Part shown: piece after piece, positions 1 through 5,181 of the stretch | Position numbering within the stretch: position 1 is the stretch's first letter | How the letters are laid out: every line of letters begins with the position of its first letter | Assembly: GCA_020849205.1 (NCBI GenBank) | Contig: JADLGS010000052.1 | Coordinates: 1 to 5,501 of the forward strand | Origin: Candidatus Falkowiibacteriota bacterium | GTDB taxonomy: Bacteria; Patescibacteriota; Patescibacteriia; CAIXNZ01; JADLGS01 | Reading direction: 5' to 3' | DNA length: 5,501 bases | Program-made: the position numbers and the translations under genes | The notes under the pieces: model-generated | Told to the model about the DNA's origin: nothing | Databases searched by the model: none | What the model saw: the letters and a program-made list of their open reading frames with translations, nothing else

Positions 1-459
1 TATCTCCAGTTAATGGAAGGTCACAAGTCTTCTGAGTCTCGCGTGCAAGAAATTTCAGAAATCTCACGCGGTCTCAAACAAATCGCAAAAGAACTTGATG
101 TACCGATTCTCGCGTTGTCGCAGTTGAATCGTTCAGTGGAGCAACGAAACCCTCCGATTCCAAAACTTGCCGATTTACGCGAATCTGGCTCAATCGAGCA
201 AGACGCCGATATCGTAATGTTTATCTATCGTGAGGCAGTGTACAACAAAAACCTTGAATTTGATCGCAAGCATCTTGCCGAACTACACATTGCCAAGCAC
301 CGTAATGGTCCTACGGGTATCGTCCAAATGTTCTTTGATGATCAGCGCGTAAGTTACAAGAACCTCGATAAACGAATTGCGCCACCACCTCCAAGTGACA
401 AACCAATCAAAGGCTTTACCGCTCCAGACTCTGGTCTTCCGTCATTTGGCGGAGAATAA
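1..459 (+). CDS. dnaB: Replicative DNA helicase DnaB, C-terminal fragment (5' end outside window)
   Basis: This is the C-terminal 152 residues of DnaB, the hexameric ATP-dependent helicase that unwinds DNA at the replication fork. The frame is open to the left edge and begins YLQLM, the residues that directly follow the Walker B aspartate in DnaB, so the N-terminal domain, Walker A and Walker B lie outside. Visible RecA-fold motifs are ALSQLNR (residues 38-44 of the fragment), the very characteristic DLRESGSIEQDAD stretch (58-70), and KHRNGPTG (99-106), whose arginine is the family's proposed arginine finger contacting ATP in the neighbouring subunit. A proline-rich linker (128-131) leads to a tail ending GLPSFGGE. 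Nothing looks broken; it ends in TAA. No GC-rich terminator follows; the AT-rich inverted repeat downstream is the only fold nearby. The assignment is firm. Confidence 0.97.
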   Translation, partial: YLQLMEGHKSSESRVQEISEISRGLKQIAKELDVPILALSQLNRSVEQRNPPIPKLADLRESGSIEQDADIVMFIYREAVYNKNLEFDRKHLAELHIAKHRNGPTGIVQMFFDDQRVSYKNLDKRIAPPPPSDKPIKGFTAPDSGLPSFGGE

Positions 460-479
460 ATAGTGATTACACAATAATC

Positions 480-564
480 ATTTTCCAATCATCAATTACC
501 AATAAATTCGTTAATTAAATAATTAGTTAATGTATTAGAAATTGGAAATTGTTAATTGGAAAAT
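480..564. repeat. AT-rich imperfect inverted repeat in the dnaB-ybaB spacer
   Basis: Two 24-nt arms (480-503 and 541-564) match as inverted copies at 21 of 24 positions and are separated by a 37-nt AT-rich spacer. Each arm is built from short units of the type AATTNCCAAT. The spacer contains TTAATTAA and TAATTA palindromes, so the element could fold further. The stem has few GC pairs and no adjacent T run, so it is a weak candidate for an intrinsic terminator of dnaB. The right arm overlaps the -35 box of the ybaB promoter. Similar AATT/CCAAT-rich degenerate repeats occur in spacers of candidate-phyla genomes as I recall them; that comparison is from memory. Confidence 0.7.
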
Positions 565-584
565 AGCTCTTCCTCCTGTATACT
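556..584 (+). promoter_or_regulatory. Sigma70-type promoter for ybaB-recR
   Basis: A -35 box TTGGAA (556-561, 4 of 6 consensus) and a -10 box TATACT (579-584, 5 of 6) are separated by the optimal 17 bp. Transcription would start near 591, giving a leader of about 47 nt before the ybaB start codon. The -35 box lies inside the right arm of the inverted repeat (541-564), so formation of a cruciform or binding of a protein to that repeat could affect the promoter. Assigned by pattern only; the spacer is AT-rich, which raises the chance of a false match. Confidence 0.55.
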
Positions 585-604
585 ATTACTCATCATTACC
601 TTTT

Positions 605-628
605 AATTTTTAATATATAATTTTTAAT
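605..628 (+). repeat. Direct repeat AATTTTTAAT, two copies
   Basis: The ten-base unit AATTTTTAAT occurs exactly at 605-614 and 619-628, a 14-base period, inside the presumed leader of ybaB. It looks like part of the same low-complexity AATT repeat material as the inverted repeat at 480-564. It leaves no Shine-Dalgarno site ahead of ybaB. No function can be assigned. Confidence 0.5.
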
Positions 629-637
629 TCACAATCT

Positions 638-937
638 ATGTTTAATAAATTAAAACAGTTCAAAGAAATTCGCGATCAAGCTAAAAATATTCATTCTGCG
701 CTCGCTGGTGAATCTGCGGTGGGACAAGACGGTGGCGTTACTATTACTATGAATGGTAATCAAGAAGTTACCAAAGTAGAAATCGACCCGTCTCTTCTGA
801 ACTCGGACGCGAAATCAAAACTTGAATCAAATATCACACAAGCAACTAACAAAGCCATCAAAAACGTTCAAAAAATTATGGCAGAAAAAATGAAATCGAT
901 GGGTAACTTTGACTTTAGCAAGATGCTTGGAGAATAA
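638..937 (+). CDS. ybaB: YbaB/EbfC family nucleoid-associated protein
   Basis: A 99-residue protein of the YbaB/EbfC family, small dimeric DNA-binding proteins that coat the nucleoid and are often encoded beside recR. The length is typical. The order fits the family: an N-terminal helix (about 1-20), a glycine-rich turn leading into the strand VTITMNG (34-40) and the following VTKVEIDPSLL (44-54), which is the family signature, then a long C-terminal helix with charged and Met residues (about 58-88) and a short tail ending KMLGE. The ATG at 638 is the natural start because it begins the family-like sequence; no Shine-Dalgarno site precedes it, only AT-rich repeat sequence. recR starts 4 bp after the stop, so the two are very likely co-transcribed and translationally coupled. 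dnaX, the usual third member of this cluster, is absent here; dnaB lies upstream instead. Confidence 0.93.
   Translation: MFNKLKQFKEIRDQAKNIHSALAGESAVGQDGGVTITMNGNQEVTKVEIDPSLLNSDAKSKLESNITQATNKAIKNVQKIMAEKMKSMGNFDFSKMLGE
929..932 (+). promoter_or_regulatory. Shine-Dalgarno site GGAG for recR
   Basis: GGAG lies within the last codons of ybaB, 9 nt before the ATG at 942. It decides the recR start: an in-frame alternative start codon at 909, deep inside ybaB, has no such site and would add 11 residues not found in RecR proteins. The arrangement implies translational coupling of ybaB and recR. Confidence 0.75.
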
Positions 938-941
938 CATC

Positions 942-1541
942 ATGCGTCATCCGGAAAACATACAAAAATTAATTGATGCTTTTATGCAACTTCCGGGCGT
1001 TGGTCCAAAAACAGCCGAACGCTATGTTTACCATCTCATAAGACAGCCAAAACAGCTGTCTTTTGCTATGAGCGCAGCGATCAATAACGTTGCGAATTCG
1101 ATAACCACCTGCAACCAATGTCACGCAATCTCGCAAACCAACCCATGCCTCATCTGCGCCAATCAAGCGCGCAACAATGGAACTATTTGCGTTGTAAGCG
1201 ATACTCACGACAGCACTGCAATTGAATCACTTTCAATTTTTCACGGAAGATACCACATTCTCAACGGATCACTTGATCCTGTGCATGGCATTACCGCAGA
1301 CAAACTTACGATCAATCAGCTTGTCCAAAAATTGCAAACTGACACTTCAATTAAAGAAGTAATTTTGGCTCTCAATCCCGATATCGAAGGTGAAACTACC
1401 ATGAGTTATATTAAAAAATTGTTAACAGTCTTCCCTGTAAAAATAACTCGTCTTGCCCTTGGACTTCCAACAGGAGCAGATCTTGAGTACGCTGATCCTC
1501 ACACGCTCACCAAAGCGCTCAACAACAGAACGAATGTATAA
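942..1541 (+). CDS. recR: Recombination protein RecR
   Basis: RecR works with RecO/RecF to load RecA on gapped DNA during recombinational repair. The 199 residues match the usual family length. In order: a helix-hairpin-helix motif with LPGVGPKTAERY (17-29), a C4 zinc finger with Cys57, Cys60, Cys69 and Cys72 (CxxC-x8-CxxC), a Toprim domain starting at TICVV (81-85), NPDIEGE (145-151), and the C-terminal block RLALGLPTGADLEYADPHTL (170-189). All these are close to consensus. One oddity: the position usually occupied by the Toprim glutamate (ICVVE) is Ser86 here, followed by Asp87. RecR is not known to need Toprim catalysis, so loss of function is not implied. The start at 942 is supported by a Shine-Dalgarno site and by the family start. 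A strong terminator follows within a few bases of the stop. Confidence 0.97.
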   Translation: MRHPENIQKLIDAFMQLPGVGPKTAERYVYHLIRQPKQLSFAMSAAINNVANSITTCNQCHAISQTNPCLICANQARNNGTICVVSDTHDSTAIESLSIFHGRYHILNGSLDPVHGITADKLTINQLVQKLQTDTSIKEVILALNPDIEGETTMSYIKKLLTVFPVKITRLALGLPTGADLEYADPHTLTKALNNRTNV

Positions 1542-1543
1542 AC

Positions 1544-1578
1544 AAAAAATCCCCCGAACTTGTCGAGGGGATTTTTTT
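1544..1578. terminator. Bidirectional intrinsic terminator between recR and rplU
   Basis: The left side AAAAAATCCCC (1544-1554) pairs with GGGGATTTTTT (1567-1577). The inner pairs CGA (1555-1557) with TCG (1563-1565) extend the stem around a five-base loop, with A1566 bulged. A run of seven T follows on the plus strand (1572-1578), and the A run on the left gives six U for transcripts of the minus strand. recR ends 2 bases before it and rplU ends 3 bases after it, so one hairpin can serve both convergent genes. Confidence 0.9.
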
Positions 1579-1581
1579 GTA

Positions 1582-1893
1582 TTAGAGAGCGACGATTGAC
1601 ACGAGCGTCTTATGTTGACGGTGACCAATCTTTCTGCGGTAACGAATTTTTGATTTAAATTTGATAACCGTGATTTTGTCGTCTTTAAATTGTTTCTCGA
1701 CTTTACCAGTAACTTTAGTGCTTAGGAATGGAGAACCTACATTAAGTTTTCCAGTTTCAGCGTCTGCTGTTAAAAGCGTGTCAAAAGAAACCTTGTCTGT
1801 GGCTTGGGCAGCTAATCGTTCAACATCAAGCTTGTCTCCCTGTTTAACGATATACTGCTTTCCACCAGTCGTAATAATTGCGATAGATGACAT
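1582..1893 (-). CDS. rplU: 50S ribosomal protein L21
   Basis: L21 is a protein of the large ribosomal subunit that binds 23S rRNA. At 103 residues it has the standard length. The N-terminal strand and GGKQY signature (10-14), the acidic-then-glycine segment NVGSPF (51-56), and the basic C-terminal rRNA-binding stretch with YRRKIGHRQHKT (85-96) are all typical. The ATG at 1893 starts the family sequence directly. No Shine-Dalgarno site is seen; a small hairpin ends 6 nt before the start. It has its own promoter and terminator, so it appears to be a single-gene transcript. In most bacteria rpmA (L27) follows rplU directly; here recR converges on it instead, so any rpmA must be elsewhere. Confidence 0.96.
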   Translation of the reverse strand: MSSIAIITTGGKQYIVKQGDKLDVERLAAQATDKVSFDTLLTADAETGKLNVGSPFLSTKVTGKVEKQFKDDKITVIKFKSKIRYRRKIGHRQHKTLVSIVAL

Positions 1894-1899
1894 ATAATA

Positions 1900-1919
1900 A
1901 TTTAGTTTCCGGGCTAAAT
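1900..1919 (-). promoter_or_regulatory. Leader hairpin of rplU
   Basis: On the minus strand ATTTAG (1919-1914) and CTAAAT (1905-1900) form a six-pair stem around the eight-base loop CCCGGAAA. It begins almost at the predicted transcript 5' end and stops 6 nt before the rplU ATG. It could stabilise the 5' end of the mRNA or be a site for feedback by L21. Ribosomal protein leaders are often autoregulated, but no L21-specific structure is recognised here, so the role is speculative. Confidence 0.4.
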
Positions 1920-1927
1920 CTGGGACT

Positions 1928-1956
1928 ATAATACGTTATTTTTGAATTACAGTCAA
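1928..1956 (-). promoter_or_regulatory. Sigma70-type promoter for rplU
   Basis: Read on the minus strand, TTGACT (1956-1951, 5 of 6 consensus) and TATTAT (1933-1928, 5 of 6) are separated by exactly 17 bp. Transcription would start near 1921, giving a leader of about 28 nt. It lies in the 71-bp gap between rplU and the DUF192 gene on the same strand, with the -35 box 8 bp past the DUF192 stop codon. No terminator is visible in the gap, so read-through from the upstream operon may add to expression. Confidence 0.8.
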
Positions 1957-1964
1957 GGGCTTAC

Positions 1965-2519
1965 TTATTTAAAAATAATATTGTGAAAACCTACATAATC
2001 ACCAACAGAAACTCCATATTTTTCAGCCAAACCAGCGTTAATCTCAAGCACCATATTTGCTGAAGTAATTGGTCGATAGAGCGCTGTTTGATCAAGATGT
2101 GAAACGTTTGTGTCGATATCCACAACTTCATTATCCTTAATCCAGATAATATCAATATCAAAATTCATTCCCTTCATCCAAAAAATTGGCTCCGTATTAT
2201 CAAATGATGGAAACAACATTCCCTGCCATGAAGGCAACGAATCGCGATACCCAAGACCACGCATTTTTTGCTCAGCAGTCTGCGCAATCAAAACATCCAC
2301 GGTAATTTTACCACCAAGCGAAACGCGTGGCGTCAAAATACCCTGTTCGTTGGTAATTTGAATAGGTTCAACATCAACGGCGCGTTGTTGAGATGTTGCT
2401 GGAAAAAATACATACACAAGACCAAAAGCAACAAACAACCCCGCAACAGCCAACGCAAGATAATGTCCCCAATGCAATGAAATACGAGTAACTTTATGAA
2501 TGATGGATTTTTTTATCAT
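1965..2519 (-). CDS. Membrane-anchored DUF192 family protein
   Basis: A 184-residue protein with a short basic N-terminus, one hydrophobic segment (about residues 20-39) and a C-terminal DUF192 domain (about 66-182), which would face the outside of the membrane. DUF192 proteins are small, mostly exported or anchored, and of unknown biochemical role. The family's marks are present: RGLGYR (87-92), GMLFP (100-104), FWMKGM (113-118), DIDIIWI (121-127) and VLEINAG (157-163). The ATG at 2519 is preferred; an in-frame TTG at 2549 would only add ten residues before the basic stretch. The gene overlaps the end of the upstream transferase gene by 26 bp, implying coupling. The anchor may be an uncleaved signal: no lipobox or clear cleavage site is seen. 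Confidence 0.88.
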   Translation of the reverse strand: MIKKSIIHKVTRISLHWGHYLALAVAGLFVAFGLVYVFFPATSQQRAVDVEPIQITNEQGILTPRVSLGGKITVDVLIAQTAEQKMRGLGYRDSLPSWQGMLFPSFDNTEPIFWMKGMNFDIDIIWIKDNEVVDIDTNVSHLDQTALYRPITSANMVLEINAGLAEKYGVSVGDYVGFHNIIFK

Positions 2520-3540
2520 GTGATTTATTATACTGAAAAATGAGCCCAAATGCCAGCGCTATCATAAACAAAACAAGTAGCATGAGTACATACAATTTAT
2601 ACTGAGTCTGTAAAAACAGCGACGTCGAACCAAATAACAAACATACAGCGTACATCAGTAATGCAACTTGTCGTGAACTAAAACCAACTGCAAGTAGTCG
2701 ATGATGCAAGTGCATTTTGTCGCCTTTGAATATACTCGCGCGACTCTTGAGTCTTCGCGTAATTACCCAGACAACATCAAGAATTGGGATTCCAAATACA
2801 AGCAAAGCAGTAGCTATTTTTGTTCCAGATAAGATTGCAAGCACGCCAATCAAATACCCCGCGAGCAACGACCCACTCTCTCCCAAAAATATTGATGCGG
2901 GATTAAAATTGAAAAACCAGAATCCACAAAAAATTCCGGCAATCACTAAAGCGAGCACCGCAATGTATTCTTGTTTAAGCGTAATATCAAGTGAGACAAA
3001 AAACATAATACTACTTGCCACGACCACCAACCCACTCACCAATCCATCAATACCATCAAGATATTTTGTCGTGTACATCATTCCCATGAGCCACGCAAAT
3101 GTGATGAGCGCGCCAATCACACCTCCAAAATAAAGAGTCCCTCCAAATGGATTCGTAATTGATGAGGCGCTTACGCCAAGCGCGATAGTTATGAGTGTCG
3201 CAATAATCGGAAAAATAATTTGTCGTGTTGGCGGTAAATCATATATATCATCCAAGACTCCACCAACAACCAATACCAACCCACCCATCATCACGCCTAG
3301 TAGATCAAAAACACTCATACTATCAAAATTGAGTCTGTGAGAAATGTATGAAACCGTTACAATACTGAGACAAAAAGCAACAAAAATTCCCAACCCACCA
3401 AGCAACGGTGTAGGCTTCATGTGAATTTTTCGATCGTTTTTTGGTGTATCAAGAATTGAAAAAGCAACAGCAACCTTTCGAACAACTAGTGTTGCGATGA
3501 GTGAAAAAAACGTTGAGATTAAGAATGCTACTAAAAACAT
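2494..3540 (-). CDS. Polyprenyl-phosphate sugar-1-phosphate transferase (WecA/TagO/MraY family, GT4)
   Basis: A 348-residue, highly hydrophobic protein with about ten predicted membrane segments. Members transfer a UDP-linked amino sugar phosphate to undecaprenyl phosphate on the cytoplasmic face, starting cell-wall or surface polysaccharide assembly. Family motifs in order: the DTPKNDRKIHMKPTPLLGG block (31-49), GGVLDDIYDLP (93-103) with the Mg-binding DD pair (97-98), LDGIDGL (161-167), NPASIFLGESGS (213-224), PILD (252-255) and the HLHHRL loop (277-282). This last loop is typical of the WecA/TagO branch. Substitutions: the Asn-rich lead-in to DGIDG reads MYTTKY, and the usual GDxGS reads GESGS (Glu221). 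The exact sugar cannot be told. It starts 2 bp after the upstream stop without a Shine-Dalgarno site and ends inside the DUF192 gene, so it is mid-operon. Confidence 0.92.
   Translation of the reverse strand: MFLVAFLISTFFSLIATLVVRKVAVAFSILDTPKNDRKIHMKPTPLLGGLGIFVAFCLSIVTVSYISHRLNFDSMSVFDLLGVMMGGLVLVVGGVLDDIYDLPPTRQIIFPIIATLITIALGVSASSITNPFGGTLYFGGVIGALITFAWLMGMMYTTKYLDGIDGLVSGLVVVASSIMFFVSLDITLKQEYIAVLALVIAGIFCGFWFFNFNPASIFLGESGSLLAGYLIGVLAILSGTKIATALLVFGIPILDVVWVITRRLKSRASIFKGDKMHLHHRLLAVGFSSRQVALLMYAVCLLFGSTSLFLQTQYKLYVLMLLVLFMIALAFGLIFQYNKSHDKKIHHS
2527..2556 (-). promoter_or_regulatory. Possible internal promoter giving a leaderless DUF192 transcript
   Basis: On the minus strand a perfect TATAAT (2532-2527) lies 7 nt upstream of the DUF192 ATG, with a weak -35 match CTGGCA (2556-2551, 4 of 6) at 18 bp. 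A transcript from it would start at or next to the A of the start codon. It is inside the end of the transferase coding sequence, and a TATAAT by chance in AT-rich DNA is quite possible. Confidence 0.3.
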
Positions 3541-3542
3541 AT

Positions 3543-5171
3543 CTAGCGCGCTAATAATGATTGCAATACATCTTTGGTGACAAGTATGCGTTTTTCACGA
3601 CGTTCAAGCAAAGAAAGAGCATGTGTCAAACTACGCTGAGTCGATGTTAGAGACATTTCGTCATACGTTGCAGGAGTAAGCTCAAATGCTATCGCAAGCA
3701 GCGCGTCATAGGCAAAGAGTATACGAAACTTAGTTTCGATATCCATAATCATTTCCATCGCGATCAACAATTTCATCACGGACTCATCAATTTCAAGCGA
3801 CACCACAGGTATCTCGAGTAAGTCGCAATGATTTACAAGATGAGCGTCTTGCGTTTGTTGTGTAAGTATTAACGCAGAATCAAGATGGTGCGAAACTTCT
3901 TTGAAATAAGTTAAGAGTGAATATTCTCGAGTCTCATCAGTTGTAATAAGAGGCAGATAAACACCATCTTCAATAAAAATAATAGAATCATTAAAATTAA
4001 CATCGATTATTTTTCGAACACGCACAAAACTCTTAATTAATCCAAACTTTTTCACAATACGATCAAGCAATAAACGCTTCCAACGTCTTTTGTATCCAAA
4101 TAAATTGTTGGCATGGAGCACCAAGAACAGTGCCTGATGATTATTAATCACTAAGGCATGATCAAGGTATAGAATCTTTTGCGTGGCATACGTTTGCACG
4201 AGCTTGCGCATAGCTACTACTGGGATTGTAATATCAGGACAGTGGCGCGTCATGCCAAAGACGCGAGTAGACATAAAACTGAATTGCTCATGTCTCACGT
4301 GCACACGTTCAAGTTCAATCAACGAGACCACATCCTCAAAATTAATTCCCATATCTTCAAAAATTTCGCGCACTAAAGCATCATGCGCAATCAATGCTTC
4401 AAAGAGCGACAGCGAAGACACGCATCGCTCACCCGATTCAACTGAAATCTTGTATGCGCGAGAAAGTAAGATGTGCATATACGTAGCGTCCCAATCAGTA
4501 TGCGGTAAAATTCTAGACATCTCATCGTGCAAATGACGGGTAAATGATGGTACATCTACTCCAAAACGCAAAAATACATGCTGAGCATGTCCACAATACA
4601 GCGCAAGACATTTGAGAATGTGAACGCTACCAAGCGTTGGATGACCCCAAAAATGAGCGCAATCAAGACTCATGAGCATCACTTTTTTTGCGTCATCATC
4701 CAACGAATCCCAAAGATCAACGCGAGAGCTTGGCGCGATATCATCAAAAGTTATCTCTGAGGGTGGCGTGATTGTTTCGTGATACTTGCCAATAGCATTG
4801 TATTTAAAATATGATCGCCAAAACAAGATATATGATAGTAAAAGCGTTGTTAAAAGAGCGATACTTAGATATACATACAGCTGATGTATAACAATGGAAT
4901 GCTCAGAAAATAAAGTGAAGTATCGAATGAGAGTAAACGATGAAGTAGAGATATCTACTATCAAAACAGCGCCGAGCAAAAAAACAACAAAAACGCTCAA
5001 CATAAACAACCCTTTGAGTAGTATGGTCAAAAGATGATGACGTCGGTACCAACGACCATCAAATGAATTTCGTAGTATCAAAAATTTGTTGGCAAAAAAG
5101 CCAACTTGCGCAATCTCTTCGTGATTTTTTTCGCGGGGTATTTTACCAAACTGAAGGTCAAAATATTTCAT
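3543..5171 (-). CDS. Membrane-anchored Clp N-terminal domain protein with degenerate AAA-like C-terminus
   Basis: A 542-residue protein with two membrane segments (about 48-73 and 97-118), so both ends are probably cytoplasmic. Residues about 156-210 and 226-290 look like the two halves of a Clp-N domain, the substrate- or adaptor-binding part of ClpA/ClpC: each has a helix like DAKKVMLMSLDCAHFWGHP, a hydrophobic helix and a closing GVD or GIN turn. Residues about 315-542 resemble the ClpA/C D1 ATPase module in outline: SIIFIEDG (396-403) sits where Walker B would be, TTDETREY (410-417) recalls the ATTxxEY motif, and VTKDVLQSLL (531-540) recalls the end of the lid. No Walker A sequence (GxxGxGK[ST]) is present, and the Walker B acid pair reads ED rather than DE, so ATP hydrolysis is unlikely. 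The Clp-N call is moderately sure, the pseudo-ATPase call less so. The ATG at 5171 is chosen for its Shine-Dalgarno site. Confidence 0.7.
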   Translation of the reverse strand: MKYFDLQFGKIPREKNHEEIAQVGFFANKFLILRNSFDGRWYRRHHLLTILLKGLFMLSVFVVFLLGAVLIVDISTSSFTLIRYFTLFSEHSIVIHQLYVYLSIALLTTLLLSYILFWRSYFKYNAIGKYHETITPPSEITFDDIAPSSRVDLWDSLDDDAKKVMLMSLDCAHFWGHPTLGSVHILKCLALYCGHAQHVFLRFGVDVPSFTRHLHDEMSRILPHTDWDATYMHILLSRAYKISVESGERCVSSLSLFEALIAHDALVREIFEDMGINFEDVVSLIELERVHVRHEQFSFMSTRVFGMTRHCPDITIPVVAMRKLVQTYATQKILYLDHALVINNHQALFLVLHANNLFGYKRRWKRLLLDRIVKKFGLIKSFVRVRKIIDVNFNDSIIFIEDGVYLPLITTDETREYSLLTYFKEVSHHLDSALILTQQTQDAHLVNHCDLLEIPVVSLEIDESVMKLLIAMEMIMDIETKFRILFAYDALLAIAFELTPATYDEMSLTSTQRSLTHALSLLERREKRILVTKDVLQSLLAR

Positions 5172-5176
5172 ATACA

Positions 5177-5181
5177 CTCCC
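5177..5181 (-). promoter_or_regulatory. Shine-Dalgarno site GGGAG for the Clp-N protein gene
   Basis: Read on the minus strand, GGGAG lies 5 nt before the ATG at 5171 and overlaps the last base of the upstream TAG stop codon. An in-frame GTG at 5177 overlaps this site and is therefore an unlikely start. The arrangement suggests that ribosomes ending the upstream Tgt-like gene re-initiate here. Confidence 0.75.

Noticed and set aside
480..564. CRISPR array or insertion-sequence ends
   Set aside because: There are only two imperfect inverted arms, no regularly spaced direct repeats with unique spacers, no transposase gene and no target-site duplication.
460..637. A small RNA gene or riboswitch in the dnaB-ybaB spacer
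   Set aside because: The stretch is almost wholly AT with no GC-bearing stems; only the repeats and a promoter can be supported.
909..941. A longer recR beginning at an in-frame alternative start codon at 909
   Set aside because: It lies inside ybaB, adds 11 residues unlike RecR N-termini, and the ATG at 942 has a well-spaced GGAG.
969..1208. Minus-strand open frame of 79 codons within recR
   Set aside because: It is antisense to conserved RecR motifs, with no homology signature and no promoter or ribosome site that I can see.
2717..3133. Plus-strand open frame of 138 codons opposite the transferase gene
   Set aside because: It has no recognisable domain, is fully antisense to a clear membrane enzyme gene, and has low-complexity Ser/Thr/Pro/Ile composition typical of a reverse-strand shadow.
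4183..4536. Plus-strand open frame of 117 codons, Ser/Cys-rich, opposite the Clp-N protein gene
   Set aside because: It is a shadow of the minus-strand gene; there is no ribosome site or family signature, and the Cys spacing is irregular.
3543..5171. Calling the gene an active ClpA/ClpC ATPase
   Set aside because: No Walker A motif exists anywhere in the protein, the second AAA module is absent, and the Walker B-like acids are in the wrong order.
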